A stretch of DNA of 23,322 nucleotides from JAJYVT01 sp036796435. GTDB taxonomy: Bacteria; Actinomycetota; Acidimicrobiia; Acidimicrobiales; RAAP-2. Below the pieces are notes generated by a model. That model worked only from the letters and a program-made list of their open reading frames with translations, was not told the DNA's origin and did no database searches. Below, in pieces: positions 14,693 to 21,188 of this stretch. The DNA lies in assembly GCA_036796435.1 (NCBI GenBank), contig DAIRCY010000036.1, positions 1-23,322 on the forward strand, written 5' to 3'. Each line of letters opens with the position of its first letter. Within the stretch, counting starts at the first letter, position 1. Both the position numbers and the translations under genes were made by a program.

Positions 14693-16174
14693 TCAGAGCT
14701 GGATCGCCCCCGTGCGCAGGTCGGTCATCCCGAGGAGGGTGTGCTTGCCACCGATGCGTCCCCACCCGGTGCTGCGGCCGCCCGCGCCGCCGAAGGGCAT
14801 GTTGATGTCCCACCAGCAGGTGCTGTCGTTGACCACGACCTGGCCGGCCGCGAGCTCCTCGACGAACCGGTAGGCGCGGCTCAGGTCGCGGGTGAAGACC
14901 GCCGCCTGCAGGCCGAGACGGTCGCGGTTCGCGAGCGTGAGCAGCTCGTCGTCCGACGATCCGGTGATGACAGGGACGACGGGGCCGAAGGACTCGTCCG
15001 TCGACAGCAGGCTCTCGGGAGGCACCTCGTCGACGACGGTGAACTCGTAGTAGAGGTCGGTCGGCATGCCGGGACGACGCCGGCCGCCGCGCAGGACCTT
15101 CGCGCCGAGGTCGCGGCCGTTGGCCACGTGGCGGTCCATCTTCGAGGCGACGTCCTCGTTGTTGAGGGGCCCGAGGTTGGTGGACTCGTCGAAGGGGTCA
15201 CCGAGGCGGACCTCGTCGGACGCTGCGACGACCGCGTCGACGAAGTCCCTCCGCACCGAGCGGTCGACGAGGACGCGCTCGGTCGCGCAGCACACCTGGC
15301 CGGCACACAGGTACGCCCCGTACACGGCGGCCTTGGCGGCTGCCTCGACGTCGCCGTCGCTCAGGACGACGAGCGGGCCGTTGCCCGAGCACTCCATGAT
15401 CGAGCGCTTGAGCCCGGCGTTCGCCTGGATCTTGGCACCCGTCACCGACGAGCCGATGAAGCCGATCGCGTCGATGCCCGGATGGACGGTGAGCGCCGCG
15501 CCGGTCGCACCCTCGCCGGGCACCACGTTCACGAGCCCGTCGGGCACGCCGGCGTCCCGCAGGAGCGCCATGGCCTTCAAGACGGTGAAGGGGGTGTGCG
15601 CCGGGGGCTTCACCACGTGGGCGTTGCCCGTGGCGAGGCCCGGCGCGACGAACTCGGCGAACATCAAGAGCGGGAAGTTCCAGGGCGTGATGATCGCCCA
15701 GGTCCCGACCGGGCGGTAGAAGGTCCACATCCGCTTGGTCGGGTCCGTCGACTCGATGGTCTCGCCCGTGAGGCGCACCGCGTCCTCGGCGTGCAGGTGG
15801 AAGAGAGTGGCGGCTTCGTTGATGTCGTCGCGCGACTCGGTGAGGGGCTTGCCCTGCTCCAGCGTCTGCAGGACGGCGAGCTCTTCTGCGTGCTCGGCGA
15901 TGGCGTCGCCGACGGCATGGCATATACGGGCGCGCTCCCAGACGCCGACCTTGGCCCACTGGCGCTGCGCCTCTCTCGCTGCCTTGACCGCGACGTCGAC
16001 GTCTGCCGACGTCGGCACGGGCACAGACCCGATCACCGTCCCGGTTGCGGGGCTGCGGACCTCGTGGCGCTCGTTGCCGGCGCCGTCCACGTACGCGCCG
16101 TTCACGAAGAACGCCACGTCGCCGGGCGCCTCGACCCGCACCGGCGAACCTGAACTCTGCCCGTTCTCCGACAT
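14693..16174 (-). CDS. NAD(P)-dependent aldehyde dehydrogenase
   Basis: The product has 493 residues, normal for the family, and oxidises an aldehyde to the acid. Visible elements: ITPWNFP with Asn166 (oxyanion hole), VVKPPAHTP (187-195, cofactor binding), GFIGSSVTGAKI (238-249, dinucleotide-binding turn), the general-base Glu261 in IMECSGNGP, the catalytic Cys295 in GQVCCATER, and ESFGPVVPV near residue 400. The usual ELGG around the glutamate is replaced by ECSGNG, which is seen in a subset of the superfamily. The start ATG (16172-16174) has a GGAGA element 5 nt upstream and fits the family N terminus. It is divergent from the aldo/keto reductase gene; a hexamer tandem repeat lies upstream. 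The substrate is not predictable; amine-derived or semialdehyde substrates are possible given the neighbours. Confidence 0.92.
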   Translation of the reverse strand: MSENGQSSGSPVRVEAPGDVAFFVNGAYVDGAGNERHEVRSPATGTVIGSVPVPTSADVDVAVKAAREAQRQWAKVGVWERARICHAVGDAIAEHAEELAVLQTLEQGKPLTESRDDINEAATLFHLHAEDAVRLTGETIESTDPTKRMWTFYRPVGTWAIITPWNFPLLMFAEFVAPGLATGNAHVVKPPAHTPFTVLKAMALLRDAGVPDGLVNVVPGEGATGAALTVHPGIDAIGFIGSSVTGAKIQANAGLKRSIMECSGNGPLVVLSDGDVEAAAKAAVYGAYLCAGQVCCATERVLVDRSVRRDFVDAVVAASDEVRLGDPFDESTNLGPLNNEDVASKMDRHVANGRDLGAKVLRGGRRRPGMPTDLYYEFTVVDEVPPESLLSTDESFGPVVPVITGSSDDELLTLANRDRLGLQAAVFTRDLSRAYRFVEELAAGQVVVNDSTCWWDINMPFGGAGGRSTGWGRIGGKHTLLGMTDLRTGAIQL

Positions 16175-16194
16175 CGGCGTCTCCGTTCTCTTGC

Positions 16195-16224
16195 GTTGCA
16201 CTTGCACTTGCACTTGCTCTTGCT
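16195..16224 (-). repeat. Hexamer tandem repeat in the ALDH 5' leader
   Basis: Five consecutive hexamers of type cttgca (gttgca, cttgca, cttgca, cttgct, cttgct on the plus strand) lie 20 nt upstream of the aldehyde dehydrogenase start, in the divergent spacer. An inverted repeat gcggcc/ggccgc (16231-16236 with 16243-16248) is next to it. Copy-number change would alter promoter or leader spacing. Confidence 0.75.
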
Positions 16225-16279
16225 TGCTTCGCGGCCGCCTGTGGCCGCTGCGACGGTCCAGGACCGGCCGCAGGGCCAC

Positions 16280-16285
16280 TAGAAC
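16280..16285 (+). promoter_or_regulatory. Possible -10 element TAGAAC of the aldo/keto reductase
   Basis: TAGAAC ends 7 nt before ATG at 16293; it matches TANNNT except for the last base. No Shine-Dalgarno site is visible. Confidence 0.3.
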
Positions 16286-16292
16286 ATCGTGC

Positions 16293-17287
16293 ATGGATCT
16301 TCGCACGGTCGGCAGGTCGGGCTTGCAGGTCTCGGTTCTCGGGCTCGGGACCAACAACTTCGGCGCACGCATCGACCGGGACGCCTNNNNNNNNNNTCGC
16401 GAATCCACGAGGAGTGGCTGAGCGAGCGCGACGCCTCGCGCGCGGTGGTCGACGCCTGCCTCGACGCCGGGGTGACGTTCTTCGACACGAGCAACTCGTA
16501 CGGCGGCGGCAAGTCCGAGGAGCTCCTCGGCAAGGCGCTCGAGGGCCGGCGCGACGAGGTCGTCATCGCCACGAAGTTCAGCTCCAAGGTGGGGGAGGGC
16601 CCCTACGACGCAGGCGCCTCCCGAAAGCACCTCCTGGCGGCGTGCGAAGGGAGCCTCGGGCGTCTCGGCACCGACTACATCGACCTCTACTACCAGCACT
16701 GGCCCGACCCGAAGACCCCCGTCGAAGAGACGCTCGACACGCTCGACGCACTCGTGCGGGCGGGGAAGGTCCGTTACGCCGCCTGCTCCAACTTCGCCGG
16801 GTGGCAGGTCGTCGAGGCCGAGCACGTCGCCCGCTCGCGCCACACCACGCGCTTCGTCGCCGACCAGGTGGAGTGGAGCCTGCTGCGGCGACAGGTCGAA
16901 GAAGAGGTGGTCCCCGCCTGTGCCGCCTACGACGTCGCGGTGGTGCCCTACTTCCCGCTGGCCTCGGGACTCCTCACGGGAAAGTACGAGCGCGGCAAGC
17001 CCGCGCCCGAGGGCACCCGTCTCGCATCGCCCCGCTTCGCCGACGTCGCAACGGACGACGCCTTCGACACCATCGAGCGGCTCCGTGCCGTCGGGGAGAA
17101 GTCCGGCAGGACGCTCCTCGAGCTCGCGATCGGATGGCTCGCCGCGCAGGCGACGGTCCCGAGCGTGCTCGTCGGTGCGACGAGTCCCGAGCAGGTGAAG
17201 GCGAACGCCTCGGCGGCGGAGATCGTGCTCGGGCCCGACGAGATCGCTGCGGTCTCCGAGGCCACCTCGCACGGCGCGGGCTCCTGA
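16293..17287 (+). CDS. Aldo/keto reductase (frame broken only by an assembly gap)
   Basis: NAD(P)H-dependent reductase of the YajO/Kv-beta-like aldo/keto reductase group. The N terminus MDLRTVGRSGLQVSVLGLGTNNFGARIDRDA precedes the gap; after it, in another frame, come RAVVDACLDAGVTFFDTSNSYGGGKSEELLGKAL, VVIATKFSSKV and DYIDLYYQHWPDP. The catalytic tetrad is visible: Asp in FFDTS, Tyr in SNSYG, Lys in ATKF, His in YQHWP. The C-terminal cofactor region includes VPSVLVGATSPEQVKANASA. The frame differs by one on the two sides of the 10-N gap. Collapsing the 50 bases 16387-16436 on a repeated gacgcct restores a single frame and normal family spacing, so the break is an assembly artefact and not a mutation. 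Confidence 0.87.
16387..16396. other. Assembly gap (10 N) inside the aldo/keto reductase gene
   Basis: Ten N of nominal size. gacgcct precedes it (16380-16386) and is repeated after it (16430-16436). Confidence 0.95.
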
Positions 17288-17323
17288 GGCCGACGGGACA
17301 TCATCCGCTGGACATCGTCGTCG

Positions 17324-18022
17324 ATGCCGGGCATGGTGTCCGGCGTGCCTGCGACCCCTCGTCGCCCGCGGCGCGCTCCTGACTCGCCGAAGAGGGACTC
17401 GCCGAAGAGGGACTCGCCGAAGAACGTCTGGGTGCACAAGCCGGTGCTGCGGGGTGCGCTCGTCGAGCTCCGTCCGTTCCGCGAGGAGGACCTTCCGGCG
17501 ATGGCCGAGGCGCTCGCCGACCCCGACGTGCTGGTCCTGACGGGATCTGTTCACTCGCCCGAAGAGGCGGCCGGCCGGCCCACGGTGCTCGACGACGTCG
17601 GGTTCGCGTGGTACCGGTCGAGAGCCGACGCTCCCGACCGGATCGACCTCGCCGTGGTGGACCTCGAGCAGGACAGCTGCGTGGGCGAGGTCGTGCTGAA
17701 CGACTACGACGCGGCCAACGCGTCGTGCAACTTCAGGATCCTGATCGGCCCGCGCGGGCGCGACAGGGGGCTCGGGACCGAAGCGTCGCGGCTGATCGTG
17801 AGGTACGGATTCGACACCCTCGGGCTGCACCGCATCGAGCTCTCCGTCTACACCTTCAACCCCCGGGCGCGCCGTGTCTACGAGAAGGTCGGGTTCCGGG
17901 TCGAGGGGGTCCGGCGCGAGGCGTTCCGGTTCGGCGACGACTGGGTCGACGTGGTCACGATGGCGATGCTCGCCGGTGATCTCGGGACCGACCCCGGCAC
18001 CGAGGGCGCCTACGAGTCGTAG
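17324..18022 (+). CDS. RimJ/RimL-type GNAT N-acetyltransferase with repeat-containing leader
   Basis: The GNAT domain begins at about residue 38 (KPVLRGALVELRPFREEDLPAMAEALADPDV) and continues through VGEVVLNDYDAANASCNFRILIGPRGRDRGLGTEASRL (acetyl-CoA binding turn RDRGLGTE) to HRIELSVYTFNPRARRVYEKVGFRVEG, a typical RimJ/RimL pattern for acetylation of protein N termini or small amines. The first 35 residues are Pro/Arg-rich and contain three DSPKR/DSPKN copies from a 15-bp tandem repeat (17381-17425). ATG at 17324 is used, but GTG at 17432 (VHKPVLRG) would match the usual family start and avoid the repeat. No Shine-Dalgarno site decides. The gene overlaps the convergent FAD oxidoreductase gene by 13 bp. 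Confidence 0.85.
   Translation: MPGMVSGVPATPRRPRRAPDSPKRDSPKRDSPKNVWVHKPVLRGALVELRPFREEDLPAMAEALADPDVLVLTGSVHSPEEAAGRPTVLDDVGFAWYRSRADAPDRIDLAVVDLEQDSCVGEVVLNDYDAANASCNFRILIGPRGRDRGLGTEASRLIVRYGFDTLGLHRIELSVYTFNPRARRVYEKVGFRVEGVRREAFRFGDDWVDVVTMAMLAGDLGTDPGTEGAYES
17381..17425 (+). repeat. 15-bp tandem repeat at the 5' end of the GNAT gene
   Basis: gactcgccgaagagg occurs twice (17381-17395 and 17396-17410), followed by a variant ending in aac (17411-17425). If translated it encodes DSPKR-DSPKR-DSPKN. Confidence 0.9.
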
Positions 18023-19527
18023 CCGAGGCCGAGGCGGTCGAGCAGGCGCAGCCACGAGTTGCGGCGGCCGCCGTGGTCGTCGGCGTACGCGAGCGAGAGG
18101 CGGGTCGCCTGGACGACGAGCCAGGCGAAGGGCTCCGGAGGGAAGGGCGTCGGCTTGGTGCGGACGAGCTCGAGCTCGGTCAGCTCCGTGCGGCGGCCCG
18201 AGAGGAGGTCGAGCATGACCTGCGCGCCGAAGCGGCTCGCCCCGACGCCCTGACCGGTGTACCCCGCCGCGTAGGCGACGCGGCCACCCGACGCGGTCCC
18301 GAAGAACGCGCAAAACCTCCCGCACGTGTCGATCGCGCCGCCCCACCTGTGCGTGAAGCGGACGCCCGTGAGGTGGGGGAACGTCTCGTGCAGGTGGCGG
18401 GCGAGGGTCCGGAAGGTGGGGAAGCGCTGGTCGTAGGCGGGCTTCACCTTCCGCCCGAAGTGGTAGATGGCGTCCCACCCTCCCCACAGGATCCGGTTGT
18501 CGGCGGTGAGGCGGTAGTAGTGGAACCGGTTGCCCGAGTCGGCGACGCCTTGGCGGTGGCGCCAGCCGATCGTTGCGAGCTGGTCGCCGGTGAGGGGCTC
18601 GGTGACGAGGACGTGGTCGTAGACGGGCACGATGCGGGCATGGACGCGGTAGAGGAGCGGTTCGAAGGCGTTGGTGGCGAGGGCGACCCGGTCCGCGAGC
18701 ACCCGGCCGGACGGGGTGCGCAGGTCGTTGCCGGAGGAGAAGCGGGAGGAGAAGCGGGAGGAGAAGCGGGGGCCGCGCCCGCCCGAGGTCCCGCGCCCGT
18801 CCGAGGTCCCGCGCCCGCCCGAGGTCCCGCGCCCGTCCGAGGTCCCGCGCCCGCCCCGCAACATGGCGAGGACCGGGGTGTGCTCGAAGAGCTTCACGCC
18901 CGCCTCGAGGCAGGCCTCCCGGATGCCCCAGGCGAGGCGCGCCGGGTTCACGATCGCGCAGCCTTCGCGGTTCCACACGCCGCCGAGGTAAGTCGGCGAC
19001 GAGACCTCGCGAAGCAGCGCGTCGCGCTCCAGCCATCCGGGGGGCTCGGGGCCGTCGCCACGCAGCGCCGCGAGCTGCCACGGGCGGGTGGCCACCTCGA
19101 GCTGACCGGTCCGCTCCCAGCCGCAGTCGACCCGCCGCTCCTTCACGAACTGCTCGATCGCGAGGAGGTTCTCCATCCCGAGCTTCTCGAGGTGCTCGTA
19201 CGAGTCGGGGAACCGGGTCCGACCGTTCGCCTCGCCGTGGGTGAGGTTCGCCTCGCAGAAGCCGCCGTTGCGCCCGGTCGCCGCCCAGCCGACCCGGTCC
19301 GCCTCGAGCACGACGACCTCCAGGCCAGGGTCAGCCCGCTTGGCGAGGTAGGCGGTCCACAGGCCGGTGAACCCGGCGCCCACGACCGCGAGATCGGCCC
19401 GGATGGTCCCACCGAGCGGGAGCTCGGCCTTGGGCGCCGAGGCGTCGTCGAGCCAGAAGCTCATGGGACTCGCGTCCGCGAGCGCGTCGTCGAGCGACCT
19501 CGTCCCGAGACGTCGGACCGCGCGCAC
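18010..19527 (-). CDS. FAD-dependent amine-oxidase-like oxidoreductase (DAO/PuuB type)
   Basis: The product has 505 residues from GTG at 19525-19527. A leader with RSLDDALADASPMSFWLDD precedes the FAD-binding start ADLAVVGAGFTGLWTAYLAKR (GxGxxG) and VVVLEADRVGWAATGRNGGFCEA, whose GRNGGF is characteristic of gamma-glutamylputrescine-oxidase-like enzymes of the DAO family. The C terminus has RWGGAIDTCGRFCAFFG and YAAGYTGQGVGASRFGAQVMLDLL, the second FAD-contact segment. These enzymes oxidise amines or amino acids to imines or aldehydes with H2O2 release. A 40-residue low-complexity insert (GRGTSD and FSSR repeats) sits mid-protein. The upstream GTG is preferred over ATG at 19464 because the SLDDALADA-x-FWLD segment looks conserved and TAGCGT lies 8 nt before it. 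The 3' end overlaps the convergent GNAT gene. Confidence 0.88.
   Translation of the reverse strand: MRAVRRLGTRSLDDALADASPMSFWLDDASAPKAELPLGGTIRADLAVVGAGFTGLWTAYLAKRADPGLEVVVLEADRVGWAATGRNGGFCEANLTHGEANGRTRFPDSYEHLEKLGMENLLAIEQFVKERRVDCGWERTGQLEVATRPWQLAALRGDGPEPPGWLERDALLREVSSPTYLGGVWNREGCAIVNPARLAWGIREACLEAGVKLFEHTPVLAMLRGGRGTSDGRGTSGGRGTSDGRGTSGGRGPRFSSRFSSRFSSGNDLRTPSGRVLADRVALATNAFEPLLYRVHARIVPVYDHVLVTEPLTGDQLATIGWRHRQGVADSGNRFHYYRLTADNRILWGGWDAIYHFGRKVKPAYDQRFPTFRTLARHLHETFPHLTGVRFTHRWGGAIDTCGRFCAFFGTASGGRVAYAAGYTGQGVGASRFGAQVMLDLLSGRRTELTELELVRTKPTPFPPEPFAWLVVQATRLSLAYADDHGGRRNSWLRLLDRLGLGYDS
18734..18859 (-). repeat. Two adjoining in-frame tandem repeats in the FAD oxidoreductase gene
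   Basis: A 12-bp unit, gaggagaagcgg, occurs three times (18734-18769). It is followed by an 18-bp unit, ccgcgcccgnccgaggtc, in four full copies (18773-18844) and a partial fifth. The variable base alternates c, t, c, t, showing a 36-bp dimer was duplicated. The encoded residues are (FSSR)n and (GRGTSG/GRGTSD)n. Confidence 0.92.
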
Positions 19528-19535
19528 GGGAATCC

Positions 19536-19541
19536 ACGCTA
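19536..19541 (-). promoter_or_regulatory. Putative -10 element TAGCGT of the FAD oxidoreductase
   Basis: TAGCGT on the minus strand ends 8 nt before GTG at 19527, in the 53-bp spacer after the small membrane gene. It supports the upstream start and independent, leaderless transcription. Confidence 0.45.
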
Positions 19542-19580
19542 GGTCCCGCCTCGGGAGCGCGGGAGCGCGCGGGAATCGGG

Positions 19581-19817
19581 CTACCAGCGGGAGCGGCGCC
19601 GGTTTCCCGTGAAGGCGACGATCAGGCCGATGATGGCGATGGCTCCGCCGACGACGAGCGAGACGATGCCCCGCTTCGGGTGCTTCCCCGTGGCATGCGC
19701 CACATAACCAGGGATGAAGGTCGGCAGCGCGTGCGCAGGCTGGGTCAGGTAGAGGACGCCGACCGCCACGATCAGTGCGCCGATGATGACCAGCACCGCC
19801 CCGACGAGCCCACGCAT
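19581..19817 (-). CDS. Small two-helix membrane protein
   Basis: The product has 78 residues. Two hydrophobic helices (about 4-24 and 51-70) flank a polar loop with QPAHALPTFIPGYVAHATGKHPKRG, and the tail is basic (RRRSRW), which suggests that it faces the cytosol. The start is supported by AAGGGG about 6 nt upstream of ATG. Similar tiny membrane proteins with a PAH-LP-F-PG loop are common in actinobacteria; no function is known. It precedes the FAD oxidoreductase gene in the same direction by 53 bp and is divergent from the Rieske gene. Confidence 0.75.
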   Translation of the reverse strand: MRGLVGAVLVIIGALIVAVGVLYLTQPAHALPTFIPGYVAHATGKHPKRGIVSLVVGGAIAIIGLIVAFTGNRRRSRW

Positions 19818-19912
19818 GGCACACCCCTTCCCGGGGCCGGCGGCCCCCCCGCAATTCCTACCGGAACCGAAGCGGCGTGGCGAGCACCCGGCGCGACCAC
19901 GTGCCCGTCACC

Positions 19913-19918
19913 TACGCT
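19913..19918 (+). promoter_or_regulatory. Putative -10 element TACGCT of the Rieske-upp unit
   Basis: TACGCT ends exactly 7 nt before GTG at 19926, with no Shine-Dalgarno site. This is the same arrangement as upstream of the DUF1707 gene. Confidence 0.5.
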
Positions 19919-19925
19919 CGCCGCG

Positions 19926-21188
19926 GTGTCCGGTCCCCTCGAGCTCACCAACACGCATCCGGCGCTGCGCTTCTGCTGGCACCCCGTCGCCCGATCGGCC
20001 GACGTCGGCGACCGGCCGGTGCGCGTGATGCTCCTCGGCGAACCCTGGGTGCTCGTGCGGCTCGCTGCCGGGAAGGGCGACGGCGACGGGAACGCGAACG
20101 GCACGTCGGAGCCGCGCCTCGTCGCCTTCTTCGACCGTTGCCCGCACCGGATGGCGCCGCTCTCCATCGGATCCGTGGCGACGAACGGCGAGGGGACGCC
20201 CGTGCTCCAGTGCGCGTACCACGGCTGGTGCTTCGGCGCGGAGGGCAGGTGCGTCGAGATCCCGGCGCTCGGCCCGGGGGCGGCGCTCATCCCCCCGAAG
20301 GCGCGACTGCGGGCGGCGGCGGGGATCGCGGAGCGTCACGGCATGGTGTTCCTCCGGCCGACAGCGCCGAGGGCGCCGACAGCGCCAACTGCGCGGACAG
20401 CGTCGACAGCGCCAACAGCGGGCGCAACCGTGCCCGCGACAACCGCCGGGCTCGACGGCCTCGCGGAGCTGCCCGACGTGGAGGAGGCGCACGACCCCGC
20501 CTTCATGGCCGGCGACCTCCCGGTGCTCGAGGCGAGAGCGGCGGCGGGACTCCTCGCCGACAACTTCTTGGACATGGCCCACTTCCCCTTTGTGCATGCG
20601 GCGACTTTCGGCGCCGGGGAGCCGGTCGTCGCGCCGATGACGGTCGAGCGCGACGTGTCGGACCCCCGCAGCCGGTGGTCGTTCACCGCGGTGAGCGAGC
20701 ATCCCTTCTTGAACCGGGAGGACCCCGGCGTCGCCGCCGGCATCCGGCACCTCGAGCAGCGTCGGCGTGTCAGCTACCGAGTGCACGCGCCGTTCCACCT
20801 CGTCCTGCGGCTCGACTTCCTCGACGCCGGCGGGACCAACGTGATCGGGTTCTTCCTCCAGCCCGAGACCGACGACCGGTGCCGGATCTTCTCGACCATC
20901 TGGCGCGACGACCTCGATCACGACCCCGAGCGGATGGCGAGCGCCGTCGACTTCGAGGTGAGGGTCGTCATGGAGGACCTCGCCGTCCAGGAGGCCTACG
21001 ACGTCCGCTATCTGCCGCTCGACCCGACGGCCGAGGTCCACACCCGCGCCGACAGGACGACGCTCGAGCTGCGGCGCATGCTCGACGACCTGGTGAAGGC
21101 GGTGCACACGTACGAGGGCGGCGCGGGTCGGGATGCTGCGGCGGCGGAACCGTCATCCGCGCGGCAGCTCTCGGGGGTCGCACGATGA
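19926..21188 (+). CDS. Rieske non-heme iron oxygenase, terminal oxygenase subunit
   Basis: The product has 420 residues. The [2Fe-2S] Rieske domain has CPHRM (Cys72, His74) and CAYHGW (Cys96, His99). The catalytic domain has LLADNFLDMAHFPFVHAATFG, with His219 and His224 as likely iron ligands, as in vanillate demethylase/phthalate-type oxygenases. It would hydroxylate or demethylate an aromatic or similar compound, using electrons from a reductase that is not encoded nearby. Two low-complexity inserts are unusual: KGDGDGNANGTSEP within the Rieske domain (about 50-63) and a Pro/Thr/Ala repeat (about 146-172) at the domain boundary. GTG at 19926 is chosen for the family-like N terminus (LTNTHPALRFCWHPVA) and the TACGCT element. 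Its stop overlaps the start of the uracil phosphoribosyltransferase gene. Confidence 0.9.
   Translation: MSGPLELTNTHPALRFCWHPVARSADVGDRPVRVMLLGEPWVLVRLAAGKGDGDGNANGTSEPRLVAFFDRCPHRMAPLSIGSVATNGEGTPVLQCAYHGWCFGAEGRCVEIPALGPGAALIPPKARLRAAAGIAERHGMVFLRPTAPRAPTAPTARTASTAPTAGATVPATTAGLDGLAELPDVEEAHDPAFMAGDLPVLEARAAAGLLADNFLDMAHFPFVHAATFGAGEPVVAPMTVERDVSDPRSRWSFTAVSEHPFLNREDPGVAAGIRHLEQRRRVSYRVHAPFHLVLRLDFLDAGGTNVIGFFLQPETDDRCRIFSTIWRDDLDHDPERMASAVDFEVRVVMEDLAVQEAYDVRYLPLDPTAEVHTRADRTTLELRRMLDDLVKAVHTYEGGAGRDAAAAEPSSARQLSGVAR
20358..20420 (+). repeat. 18-bp imperfect tandem repeat in the Rieske gene
   Basis: The units are ccgacagcgccgagggcg (20358-20375), ccgacagcgccaactgcg (20376-20393), a half unit (20394-20402) and a third full copy (20403-20420). 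They encode PTAPRA-PTAPTA-RTA-STAPTA between the Rieske and catalytic domains. Confidence 0.88.

Noticed and set aside
16397..16430. A tRNA-Ser-like stretch (ggagtggctgagcgag) beside the third gap
   Set aside because: No cloverleaf, anticodon arm or T-loop can be drawn around it; the resemblance is limited to a few bases at a contig end.
16293..17287. The aldo/keto reductase as a true frameshifted pseudogene
   Set aside because: The frame change coincides exactly with a placeholder gap, and collapsing a flanking 7-bp repeat restores the gene; all catalytic residues are intact.
18734..18859. A CRISPR-like appearance of regularly spaced repeats
   Set aside because: The units are directly adjacent with no unique spacers, lie in frame within a gene, and no cas genes are present.
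14693..19081. A minus-strand open frame of 1462 codons
   Set aside because: Only its last third is the aldehyde dehydrogenase. The rest is antisense to the aldo/keto reductase and GNAT genes and in the wrong frame of the FAD oxidoreductase; it is Arg/Pro-rich and stays open because of high GC.
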